DNA from: an uncultured Erysipelotrichaceae bacterium
GTDB lineage: Bacteria; Bacillota_I; Bacilli_A; RF39; UBA660
Assembly: GCA_902789225.1 (NCBI GenBank)
Contig: CADANC010000001.1
Coordinates: 265,438 to 329,437, forward strand
Direction of reading: 5' to 3'
Length of the DNA: 64,000 bases
Shown piece after piece: positions 52,667-61,117 of the stretch (position 1 is the stretch's first letter; every line of letters begins with the position of its first letter). Below the pieces are notes generated by a model. It ran no database searches. It saw only the letters and a program-made list of their open reading frames with translations, and was not told where the DNA came from. The translations under genes were made by a program, and so were the position numbers.

Positions 52667-53974
52667 CTAGAAAGGCATTTTAAAATTACCATTAGATATT
52701 TGTTTCATCATCTTCTTCATTTGTTCAAATTGTTCTAATAATTTATTTACTTCTTGAACAGAAGTACCACTACCTTTAGCAATTCTAGTCTTTCTACTAG
52801 CCTTAATAATACTAGGATTACGTCTTTCTTCAACAGTCATAGATAAAACAATTGCTTCTATTCTACCCATTTGTTTAGGATCAACTTTAACTTGATCAAG
52901 TCCAGCTTTTCTTGCGCCAGGAATTAATTTAATTAGATTTTCAATAGGACCTAATCTTCTCATTTGTTTCATTGAAGATAAGAAATCTTCTAAATCAAAC
53001 TTACCTTGTTGCATTCTTTTAGCAGTTTTTTCAGCTTCTTTCTCATCAATAGATTCACTTGCTTTTTCAACTAAAGAAATTACATCTCCCATTCCAAGAA
53101 TTCTTCCTGCCATTCTTTCAGGATCAAATGTATCAAGTCCATCTAATTTTTCGCTAACACCAATAAACTTTATAGGAACATTAGTCAAATGTCTAACAGA
53201 TAATGCGACACCTCCTCGAGTATCACCATCTAATTTAGTTAAGATAACTCCAGTTAAACTTAATTTTTCATTAAATCCATTAATAACATTAATAGCATCT
53301 TGTCCCATCATAGAGTCTATAACAAGTAATGTTTCATTAACTTTAATATTATCTTGAATATTAATTAATTCATCCATTAACTCTTCATCTATTTGCAATC
53401 TACCAGCAGTATCTATCAAAATATAGTCAAAGTCATTTTCTTTAGCATATTCTAATGCATCTTTAACTATTTCTACTGGATCTTTCTTACCTTCTTCAAA
53501 CACTTCAATATTAAGTTCTTTACCTAATTGCTTTAATTGGTCTATAGCTGCAGGTCTATATATATCACATGCTACTAATAAAGGTTTCTTCTTTTCTTTC
53601 TTTCTCAAATATAAACCTAATTTTGCAATAGTAGTTGTTTTTCCTGATCCTTGAAGACCAACTAACAGTAAAACACTAGGTTTTCCAGAAACATATAAAG
53701 GTGAAGAATCTCCTCCAAGTAATTCTACTAATTCATCTTTAACTATTTTTACAAACATATCTCCAGGATTAATACTTTTCTTAACTTCAGTACCTAGAGC
53801 CTTTTCTTTAACAGAATTAGTAAATTCTTTAACTACTTTATAATTAACATCAGCTTCTAATAATGCAAGTCTAATTTCTCGCATCATTGAATCGATATTA
53901 TCTTCTGTAATCATTCCATAACCCTTAATTTTATTAAGAGCATTTTGTAGTCTATCACCTAAATCTTCAAACAT
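52667..53974 (-). CDS. ffh: Signal recognition particle protein Ffh
   Basis: 435 aa. N domain (about 1-90), GTPase domain with GLQGSGKTTTIAKLG, DTAGRLQIDEELM, TKLDGDTRGG, and a Met-rich M domain to the end (MKKMMKQISNGNFKMPF). It binds 4.5S RNA and signal sequences and docks with FtsY. In Bacillus it follows ylxM and precedes rpsP; here ylxM-ftsY lie 3 kb upstream with a HerA-like gene between, and rpsP is 40 kb away. Confidence 0.98.
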   Translation of the reverse strand: MFEDLGDRLQNALNKIKGYGMITEDNIDSMMREIRLALLEADVNYKVVKEFTNSVKEKALGTEVKKSINPGDMFVKIVKDELVELLGGDSSPLYVSGKPSVLLLVGLQGSGKTTTIAKLGLYLRKKEKKKPLLVACDIYRPAAIDQLKQLGKELNIEVFEEGKKDPVEIVKDALEYAKENDFDYILIDTAGRLQIDEELMDELINIQDNIKVNETLLVIDSMMGQDAINVINGFNEKLSLTGVILTKLDGDTRGGVALSVRHLTNVPIKFIGVSEKLDGLDTFDPERMAGRILGMGDVISLVEKASESIDEKEAEKTAKRMQQGKFDLEDFLSSMKQMRRLGPIENLIKLIPGARKAGLDQVKVDPKQMGRIEAIVLSMTVEERRNPSIIKASRKTRIAKGSGTSVQEVNKLLEQFEQMKKMMKQISNGNFKMPF

Positions 53975-54011
53975 AAAATCACCTAGTACTTATTATAACT
54001 GATTTTCTTGC

Positions 54012-54040
54012 AAAGAAAAAGTAGAAGATATACTTCTACT
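54012..54040 (-). terminator. Terminator of the HerA-like gene
   Basis: GTAGAAGTATATCTTCTAC hairpin followed by TTTTTCTTT on the minus strand. Confidence 0.8.
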
Positions 54041-56564
54041 AATTGAAATCATCAAATCCATCATCACTATTGCTGTCATCACTATCATTATTTAGTGTTA
54101 ATTCTTCACCATTATCAGCACCCTTTGCAGGTCCAAGTAATAGTTCAGGTTCAGCAAAAGAATCATTAGAATTATTATTTACTAAACTAGCATTAGCTTC
54201 TTTTATACTTCCCATTGAAGGAGAACTAAATCCAAAAGATTGAAGATTGTTTCCACCACCTTGATTAGAACTACTAGATCCTCCAATATCAACTAATGGA
54301 ACACCTGTATCAGTTTTTGGCATATTATTATCTTCCGCAACAGGAGTAAGTGATGGTTCATTAGAATTATCACCAGCATTAGGTGTATCAATTAAAGGTT
54401 TTTCTAGTTCAACAATTGGCTCTTGTGAAGCACTTCCTCCACCCACCAATGGAACTCCTGTATCTGTAGTAGGCATATTATTACCATTACCACCATTATT
54501 AGATCCTCCAATTAATGGTACACCAGTATCAGTAGTTGGAATAACATTACCTGTATTAGCATCTACATTATTATTTACATCAACTAATGGAACTCCTGTA
54601 TCTGTAGTAGGCCCATTATTAGATGAATTATTATTATTATTATTTTCTTTTAAAGCAACAAATTCATCTTGTACAGGTTTTACTAAATTAACATCAGCAT
54701 CTTGAATACCACCAATATTAAATCCAGTCTTCAAATCACTAGGAATTGTTGGACTCAAAGTTGAATTATTATTAACTGGAGCAGGAGCAGCACCTCTAAC
54801 ATTATTAGCACTTTTACCTTTCCAAATTTCAACTACATTAGCATTTCCACTCCATGGAGCAGGATTAGGCATTTCCATTCTAACTATTAAAGGAATTCTA
54901 AATCCTAAACCGAATCCTAGACAAGTACCAGATTGTAATGTTTTTTGCTTTTCAACAATTTCATCACTAATATTAGGAACCATCTTTCTAATATATTCAA
55001 CATCTACAGGGTGGTTCATCTTAAATATTAAGAAATTACTACATTGAGAAATAACTGTATCAGATAGTTCTACAGGTCTTTGAGATATTAATCCTAAGAT
55101 TACACCATATTTACGACCTTCTTTAGCAATTCTTTCAAATATATTATAACCAATTAAGAATCTATCTGTATCATTTTGAATATATCTATGAGCTTCTTCA
55201 ACAACTATATGGAAAGGAATAGATGCTCTATTCTTTAATCCTTTAGCAAACTCAAATACTAATCTTGAATAAATCTTAGTAATTACTTTAGCAAAATCAT
55301 CATCTACATCATCTAAATTGAAATTTATAATTTGATATTTTCTACCATTATTTAATATTAATGAACTTAAGAATTCTTCTAATGAAACATAATTCTTAAC
55401 ATCAAAGAATTTAGCATTAGGACCAACTATTAATGCATGTAATCTAACTCTAATAGTTACAGCATCACCATAGGTATTAGTATTTCTTAACCAACCTTCA
55501 CTAATTAAAGTAAAGTTTAATGCTTTTTCTAAAGTATCAAGTGTGTAATAAACACCAGGCTTAGGCTCATAGTCATCAAATTTTTCATTTATAAATGAAG
55601 TAACATATTCAGTAAGTAAAACACTCTCACTAAATTGTCCTTTATTATCAATTAAGAAACATTCTCTAAATTTTCTTGTATAACCAATTCCTTGTACAGG
55701 AGCCTCTAAATTAAATTGAGGTGTTGAACAACTAGCTAAAATAGAAAAGATTTCGTTTCTCTTATTAGGACTAGTTTCATTTGTATATAGAATTGTCATA
55801 ATAGCTTTTGCTATTAAATGGTTTTTAAATTTATTAGCATCCATATCTTTTTGACTAAAGATAAGAGCTAGTTTTAACATTCTTTCAATTATAGGTAATT
55901 GTGAATGTGTAGTACATTGTAATAACAATGCTAAATCTTGAGCATTCAATAAATATATAGGAAGTCTTAATTTTTCACCTATATTTTCAGTTTCATTTGT
56001 AGTAATAAATCTATAATGATAGTTAGGATTAATAGAACTTAAATTACTAAATGCATTATAATATTCACCTGAAGAATCAAATAACAAAATATTTGCTTTA
56101 TAAGGATATAATCTTTGATCATGAAACATATTTTGGAATAATCTAGTTACACCACAAGATTTACCAGATCCAGTATTACCAAATATAGCAAAATGGTTAC
56201 TAAAGAAATTATTAACATCTAAGAATACAGGAAAACCATCATAAAAAGGACTATTTCCTAATTTCATAAATCCATCAGCATCATTTCCACAGACCATTGG
56301 AATTTCATTTTCTTCAATAACTCTAACAGTTGAATCAATACTAGGTTTTCTAATAGTACCAGAAACTACTTTATTATCGACAATTTCTCCTAAAAATCTA
56401 GCTTTAACTAAATCTCCATCTAAATCATCAACTTCTCCTAATATTCTTTTCTTATCATCTTCAAAAATTAGATGTAAGTTCATTAAGTTCATAGTAATAT
56501 TAGCTGCATCTTTTAACTTTATAGTACAACCTCTATCATCAATAAAAACAATCCTATCAAACAT
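54039..56564 (-). CDS. HerA-like ATPase with repeat-rich C-terminal tail
   Basis: 841 aa from the second in-frame ATG, which has AAAGGGGA at the right distance. A HAS-barrel-like N-terminus (1-110) leads to a HerA/FtsK-type hexameric ATPase: Walker A GNTGSGKS (131-138 in the longer form), VVEEAHRYIQND (Walker B) and LISQRPVEL (sensor/arginine region). Residues about 590-841 are Asn/Ser/Pro-rich and disordered, with four copies of TDTGVPL. HerA usually works with nuclease NurA in DNA ends or with other effectors; none is adjacent. It stands between ftsY-ylxM and ffh. Confidence 0.88.
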   Translation of the reverse strand: MFDRIVFIDDRGCTIKLKDAANITMNLMNLHLIFEDDKKRILGEVDDLDGDLVKARFLGEIVDNKVVSGTIRKPSIDSTVRVIEENEIPMVCGNDADGFMKLGNSPFYDGFPVFLDVNNFFSNHFAIFGNTGSGKSCGVTRLFQNMFHDQRLYPYKANILLFDSSGEYYNAFSNLSSINPNYHYRFITTNETENIGEKLRLPIYLLNAQDLALLLQCTTHSQLPIIERMLKLALIFSQKDMDANKFKNHLIAKAIMTILYTNETSPNKRNEIFSILASCSTPQFNLEAPVQGIGYTRKFRECFLIDNKGQFSESVLLTEYVTSFINEKFDDYEPKPGVYYTLDTLEKALNFTLISEGWLRNTNTYGDAVTIRVRLHALIVGPNAKFFDVKNYVSLEEFLSSLILNNGRKYQIINFNLDDVDDDFAKVITKIYSRLVFEFAKGLKNRASIPFHIVVEEAHRYIQNDTDRFLIGYNIFERIAKEGRKYGVILGLISQRPVELSDTVISQCSNFLIFKMNHPVDVEYIRKMVPNISDEIVEKQKTLQSGTCLGFGLGFRIPLIVRMEMPNPAPWSGNANVVEIWKGKSANNVRGAAPAPVNNNSTLSPTIPSDLKTGFNIGGIQDADVNLVKPVQDEFVALKENNNNNNSSNNGPTTDTGVPLVDVNNNVDANTGNVIPTTDTGVPLIGGSNNGGNGNNMPTTDTGVPLVGGGSASQEPIVELEKPLIDTPNAGDNSNEPSLTPVAEDNNMPKTDTGVPLVDIGGSSSSNQGGGNNLQSFGFSSPSMGSIKEANASLVNNNSNDSFAEPELLLGPAKGADNGEELTLNNDSDDSNSDDGFDDFN

Positions 56565-56629
56565 AGACATTCCCCTTTTTACTATACTCTATAATAAATT
56601 ATATCTTTAAATGAAAAAATAAACAAGAA

Positions 56630-56662
56630 AAAATAAAAAAATGAGCCCAAAAATGGCTCTAT
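56630..56662 (-). terminator. Terminator of the ftsY-ylxM unit
   Basis: GAGCC / GGCTC stem with ATTTTTTTATTTT tail on the minus strand, at the end of the 79-aa gene. Confidence 0.75.
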
Positions 56663-56663
56663 T

Positions 56664-56903
56664 TTATTTTTTATTATTTTTATTATTATTTTCATTATTT
56701 TTTTTAGCTATTCTATCAATAGCGTCACTACTAGCTTTTCTAATAATTACAGGTATTAGTCCCATTAATAATACTGTAAATATAGTAAATAATAGTAAAG
56801 AATAATTAAATTTATCTAGCATATAAATAAAACCAATTGCCAAAGCTATTAAAAACAATATATCAATAATAATTATTTTTTTATATCTAGGATCTTTTTT
56901 CAT
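56664..56903 (-). CDS. Small two-helix membrane protein
   Basis: 79 aa. Two membrane segments at about 8-28 and 30-52, then a Lys/Asn-rich tail (KKNNENNNKNNKK). It overlaps the ylxM stop by 4 bp (ATGA) and ends the ftsY unit. No family recognised. Confidence 0.6.
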   Translation of the reverse strand: MKKDPRYKKIIIIDILFLIALAIGFIYMLDKFNYSLLLFTIFTVLLMGLIPVIIRKASSDAIDRIAKKNNENNNKNNKK

Positions 56904-57193
56904 AATAGTTTCTCTAATTCCTTTACAATATTTTCATCATTAGTATTATTAATTAAATCTTTAATTCTACTATTCTTTTCATATATATGTAAAATGCCTT
57001 CTAACTCTTTTAATTTATCAGTTCCAAATTTTAATTGTTTAAATATAGCATTTCTACTTACATCATATTTTAAAGCTATTTCTCCATAACTTAAATTATC
57101 AAAATAATAATCTCTAAAATAATCTCTTTGCTTTTCAGTTAATAATTCTCCATATATATCAAATAAATCATTTAAATAAAATACTTCATCCAT
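56900..57193 (-). CDS. ylxM: YlxM family DNA-binding protein
   Basis: 97 aa. Helix-turn-helix of the sigma-70 region 4 type: LTEKQRDYFRDYYFDNLSYGEIA followed by DVSRNAIFKQLKFG. YlxM is a partner of the SRP pathway in Firmicutes and typically lies between ftsY and ffh, as it does here with inserts on both sides. The stop is TGA. GGAGATTATTT precedes the ATG. Confidence 0.93.
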   Translation of the reverse strand: MDEVFYLNDLFDIYGELLTEKQRDYFRDYYFDNLSYGEIALKYDVSRNAIFKQLKFGTDKLKELEGILHIYEKNSRIKDLINNTNDENIVKELEKLL

Positions 57194-57203
57194 AAATAAT
57201 CTC

Positions 57204-57449
57204 CTAAACTAACATAAATATAAATATTACAATAAAAGCAATTGAAAAGAATAAATATAAATAAGTAATAAAACTTCTTCTTTTAAGAATCATATTATTT
57301 AGAAACATAAAGAAAAATGAAATACCTACCATAAACTCAAAAGCTTTAAAATACTTAGCATTAAAGAAATACATAACCGCTAAAACAAAAGTTGCTAAAA
57401 CTACTAATATTTGTGTTACAAAAAATATATTTCCAAAAATTTTCTTCAT
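57204..57449 (-). CDS. Small membrane protein
   Basis: 81 aa with three hydrophobic stretches (about 5-28, 33-52 and 57-80). It starts where ftsY stops and ends 10 bp before ylxM, so it is co-transcribed with SRP genes. No family recognised. Confidence 0.6.
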   Translation of the reverse strand: MKKIFGNIFFVTQILVVLATFVLAVMYFFNAKYFKAFEFMVGISFFFMFLNNMILKRRSFITYLYLFFSIAFIVIFIFMLV

Positions 57450-58589
57450 CTAAATCATATCCTTAAATAATCCATATATATAATTTTCAATATCAAAGCT
57501 AACTAAGTCTTCTTCTTTTTCACCTAGACCAATATACTTTACAGGAATACCAACTTCACTCTTTATCGCAAGAACAATACCACCTTTAGCAGTTCCATCC
57601 ATCTTAGTAAGTACAATTCCAGTAATATTTGTAATCTCTTTAAAAGCTTTTGCTTGAGATATACCATTTTGTCCAGTTGTCGCGTCAATAACTAGTAAAG
57701 TTTCTGAACATCCTCCGTCAACTAATTTGCTTATAACATTATTCATTTTTTCTAACTCATGCATTAAGTTAACTTTATTTTGAAGTCTTCCAGCAGTATC
57801 AACTAATACTACATCACAACCCTCTTCTTTTGCTTTAACAATACCATCATATAATACACTAGAAGGATCATCTTTTTCTCCTCCTCCATAAAAAGATGTT
57901 CCAACTCTCTCACTCCATTCTCTAAGTTGTTCAACAGCACCAGCTCTAAAAGTGTCTCCTGCTACTAACATTACTTTTTTATTATCTTTCTTTAATTTAG
58001 AAGCAATCTTCGCAATAGTAGTAGTTTTACCTACTCCATTAACTCCAACAAATAAAATAACAGAAATATCCTTATCATTAAAATGAATCTTATTAGTTAA
58101 TATTTCATCATTAACATAAATAATGAACATTTCATCAACAAGAACTTCTTTTAATTCTTCAGGATCAGTAATCTTATCATCATTAACACGCTTCTTTAAC
58201 TTCTCAATAAGTTCCATAACAGTATTAACGCCAACATCAGCCATTATTAATATTTCTTCTAATTCATCAAAATAATCCTCATTAATTTTACTATATCTAC
58301 GAGTTAAATCTTGTAACTTAGAAACAAATCCACCTCTACTTTTACTAAGACCCTTATCATATATTTTTACTTTTTCTTTCTTTTCTTCAGTTAGAGGCTC
58401 TATTTCAATTTCTTCATCTATATCATCTTCTTCAATAGTTTCTTCCTCTTCTTCATCTTCTATTTCAGAATCTTCTAAAGTCTCATCATCTATCTCTTCT
58501 TCAGTTTCAAGTGTTTCTTCTACTACCTTTTCTTCTTTTTCTTCTTCTGCTCCTCCGAACATTTTTTTTAATTTACTAAATATTCCCAT
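57450..58589 (-). CDS. ftsY: SRP receptor FtsY
   Basis: 379 aa from the ATG at 58589; a TTG four codons upstream lacks a better site. An acidic A region (about 20-85) is followed by N and GTPase domains: GVNGVGKTTTIAKIA, AGDTFRAGAVEQL, DTAGRLQNKVNLM and TKMDGTAKGG. It receives SRP at the membrane. First of the ftsY-ylxM unit. Confidence 0.98.
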   Translation of the reverse strand: MGIFSKLKKMFGGAEEEKEEKVVEETLETEEEIDDETLEDSEIEDEEEEETIEEDDIDEEIEIEPLTEEKKEKVKIYDKGLSKSRGGFVSKLQDLTRRYSKINEDYFDELEEILIMADVGVNTVMELIEKLKKRVNDDKITDPEELKEVLVDEMFIIYVNDEILTNKIHFNDKDISVILFVGVNGVGKTTTIAKIASKLKKDNKKVMLVAGDTFRAGAVEQLREWSERVGTSFYGGGEKDDPSSVLYDGIVKAKEEGCDVVLVDTAGRLQNKVNLMHELEKMNNVISKLVDGGCSETLLVIDATTGQNGISQAKAFKEITNITGIVLTKMDGTAKGGIVLAIKSEVGIPVKYIGLGEKEEDLVSFDIENYIYGLFKDMI

Positions 58590-58605
58590 AATATCACCCA
58601 AAGAT

Positions 58606-58611
58606 ATTATA
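58606..58611 (-). promoter_or_regulatory. Extended -10 promoter of ftsY
   Basis: TGATATAAT on the minus strand, about 17 bp from the ATG. No clear -35. The leader is about 11 bases long. Confidence 0.5.
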
Positions 58612-58721
58612 TCATGTAAATTTACGAACAGAAAGAGTAAGAAAAAATATTAAATAAGTCACATATGATATACTAAACTCGTATAAATGAACAATAAAAA
58701 TACAACGTACTCGCTGAATAA

Positions 58722-58751
58722 TTGGACATTTTACGTTTTTTTTAGTATAAT
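58722..58751 (+). promoter_or_regulatory. Promoter of the RNase J gene
   Basis: TTGGAC (58722-58727) and TATAAT (58746-58751) with an 18-bp spacer. The 190-bp region between ftsY and RNase J holds this promoter and the one for ftsY. Confidence 0.75.
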
Positions 58752-58793
58752 TACTAAGTTAGTTCTTTCATTAAAAATTAGAAAGGAGAAATT

Positions 58794-60467
58794 ATGAATA
58801 TTGAACCTAATGAAACAAAAATAGTTGTTTTAGGTGGTTTAGGAGAAGTCGGAAAAAATATGTATTGTGTAATGCATAACGACGCAATTGTTATTATAGA
58901 TGCCGGAGTAAGTTTTCCTGAAGATGACTTAAAAGGTGTAGATTACGTTATACCTGATTTCACTTTTTTAAAGGAAAATGAAAATAAAATTCAAGCTTTA
59001 TTAATTACACATGGACATGAAGACCATATTGGTTCCATTCCATTTTTATTAAGCCAAGTTAATATCCCTGTAATATATGCACCAAATCACGCAAAACAAT
59101 TAATACAAAAGAAATTAGAAGACAGAAATATAAGATATGATAATTTAAGAGTATATGATGACAAGACTAAAATAAAGTTTAAAGAAATAGAAGTAGAATT
59201 CTTTATAGTAACTCACTCTATTCCTGATTCTCACGGAATATCAATTACAACACCAGATGGAAGAATTATTACTACTGGAGATTATAAATTCGATTTAACT
59301 CCAATAGGACCAGATGCAGATTTATATAAAATGGCAAATTTAGGTCATGATGGTGTAGATTTATTAATAAGTGATTCTACAAATGCTTTAAATGAAGGAT
59401 TTTCAAAATCAGAATCAATAGTAGATGAAACTTTAGGTGATATGTTTACTAGATTTAAAAACAATAGAATTATAATCGCAACTTTTGCATCAAATATTTA
59501 TAGAATTAAACACATATTTGAAACTTGTTACAAACATAATAGAAAAATATGTATCTTCGGAAGAAGTATGGAAAACAATATTAATATTTCAATAGAAGGT
59601 GGATACATAGATCATAAAGAAATACTTATAAATGCAGAAGAATTAAAAAATCTAAAACCAAATGAAGTTACTATATTATGTACAGGAACTCAAGGAGAGC
59701 CATTAGCTGCCTTGTCACGTATGAGCGCAGGAACTCATAAACAAGTAAAATTAACTCCAAATGATATAGTTATATTCTCATCATCTGCTATACCTGGAAA
59801 CGCCTTAAGTATTTCAAAAACTATTAATAAACTTTATTTACAAGGAGTAAAAGTATATACTTCATCTTCTCTAGCAGACTTACATACTTCAGGTCATGCT
59901 AACGAAGAAGAAATCAAATTATTAATGAAATTAATAAAACCAAAATACTTAATGCCATTCCATGGAGAATATAGAATGTTAAAAAAACAAGCAAACATAG
60001 GAATAGCTTGTGGAATTAAAAAAGAAAATACATTTATAATCAAGAATGGTGAATCATTAATATTAAAAGATCATGTTATAACACGTGGACCAATATATTC
60101 TGGACAAGATGTATATGTAGATGGTTCTCGTATAGGAGAAATAGGCTCTGCTGTAATAAAAGATAGAAAAATAATGGCAAGTGATGGAATCTTAGTAGTT
60201 ATAATAAATGTTAATATGAAAGAAAAGAAATTATTAATCAAACCCAATATAACTACAAGAGGCTTTATATTAGTAAATGAAAATGAAGAACTAATAAAGA
60301 AAATAGAAACAAAAACAGAACAAATAACTAATGAAGCCTTAAAAGATAAAAAAATAAACTTTATTTTATTAAAAGAAATAATTACTGAAAACTTATATCC
60401 ATATATTAACTATCTAACAGGAAGAAAACCTATAATATTACCTATTATATTAGATATTAAAAAATAG
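58794..60467 (+). CDS. rnj: Ribonuclease J
   Basis: 557 aa. It is a 5'-3' exo- and endonuclease of RNA decay. The metallo-beta-lactamase fold has LLITHGHEDHIGSIPFLL, THSIPDSHGI and TTGDYKFD, and the beta-CASP domain holds GTQGEPLAALSRMSAG and YTSSSLADLHTSGHAN. The C-terminal domain is present. AAAGGAGAAATT precedes the ATG. RNase Y is nearby on the other strand, so two main RNA-decay enzymes are within 2 kb. Which of the J1/J2 paralogues it is cannot be told. Confidence 0.96.
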   Translation: MNIEPNETKIVVLGGLGEVGKNMYCVMHNDAIVIIDAGVSFPEDDLKGVDYVIPDFTFLKENENKIQALLITHGHEDHIGSIPFLLSQVNIPVIYAPNHAKQLIQKKLEDRNIRYDNLRVYDDKTKIKFKEIEVEFFIVTHSIPDSHGISITTPDGRIITTGDYKFDLTPIGPDADLYKMANLGHDGVDLLISDSTNALNEGFSKSESIVDETLGDMFTRFKNNRIIIATFASNIYRIKHIFETCYKHNRKICIFGRSMENNINISIEGGYIDHKEILINAEELKNLKPNEVTILCTGTQGEPLAALSRMSAGTHKQVKLTPNDIVIFSSSAIPGNALSISKTINKLYLQGVKVYTSSSLADLHTSGHANEEEIKLLMKLIKPKYLMPFHGEYRMLKKQANIGIACGIKKENTFIIKNGESLILKDHVITRGPIYSGQDVYVDGSRIGEIGSAVIKDRKIMASDGILVVIINVNMKEKKLLIKPNITTRGFILVNENEELIKKIETKTEQITNEALKDKKINFILLKEIITENLYPYINYLTGRKPIILPIILDIKK

Positions 60468-60497
60468 TTATTAACATATTTTGTTAATAACTTTTTT
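60466..60497 (+). terminator. Terminator of the RNase J gene
   Basis: AGTTATTAACA / TGTTAATAACT stem followed by TTTTTT, right after the stop. Confidence 0.85.
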
Positions 60498-60531
60498 GTT
60501 ATATAATAGAAATAGAATAAAAGGAGTTTGT

Positions 60532-61068
60532 ATGAAAAAGCCCTCAATCAAAGAAGAAAAAAAACTAATAAGACAAGAAAGACTAGCAAGAGAAAACAAA
60601 AAGAATTTCTTATTAATAGTATTATTCACACTAATTATAATTTTTATTATTTTTCTATGTGTTAGTCCAGTAATTTCTTTATCGTATACAAATGAATCAA
60701 ATACTAAGTATAGATATTATATTCAAGGAAACATATTAGTAGGATATATACCAAATTATTGCAAACAAACAGATGATAAAGATATTAAATGTAAAGATGA
60801 AAATTTAGTTAAAACAACAATACTTACTAAAGAAGAAAAAGAAATATTAAAAAGTATAAATATAGAAATAAAAAATAACAATAATATATTTTTAGAATCA
60901 GAAACTTGCAAAGCACTAGCATATGTATTAAAAAAAGATCAAGTTATATCAGAAAATGGAAATGTAGATTGGGACTTATATTACTTATATGATACAAATA
61001 AAGATAACAAAACAACTTATCTTGAATATGGAGACGAATATTTAAGATCAATATATAATGGAATTTAA
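60532..61068 (+). CDS. Single-pass membrane protein with EF-hand-like loop
   Basis: 178 aa from the ATG at 60532 after AAAAGGAG; an upstream in-frame start lies in the RNase J terminator. The N-terminus is Lys-rich, a membrane helix is at about 25-47 (FLLIVLFTLIIIFIIFLCV), and the rest is outside. DTNKDNKTTYLE near the C-terminus resembles a calcium-binding EF-hand loop, with Asp/Asn/Asp at 1, 3, 5 and Glu at 12, though the Gly at 6 is Asn. No family recognised. Confidence 0.75.
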   Translation: MKKPSIKEEKKLIRQERLARENKKNFLLIVLFTLIIIFIIFLCVSPVISLSYTNESNTKYRYYIQGNILVGYIPNYCKQTDDKDIKCKDENLVKTTILTKEEKEILKSINIEIKNNNNIFLESETCKALAYVLKKDQVISENGNVDWDLYYLYDTNKDNKTTYLEYGDEYLRSIYNGI

Positions 61069-61085
61069 TTCCATTATTTTTTTTT
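61058..61085 (+). terminator. Terminator of the EF-hand-like gene
   Basis: AATGGAATTTAATTCCATT hairpin followed by nine T; the stem contains the stop codon. Confidence 0.8.
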
Positions 61086-61086
61086 G

Positions 61087-61117
61087 CAAAAAAAAGAAGC
61101 TATTATTTAGCTTCTTC
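61087..61117 (-). terminator. Terminator of rny
   Basis: GAAGCTAAATAATAGCTTC hairpin followed by eight T on the minus strand. Confidence 0.85.

Noticed and set aside
60475-60515. Separate promoter for the EF-hand-like gene
   Set aside because: TATAAT is present, but TTGTTA is only 15 bp away and lies in the RNase J terminator stem; left open.
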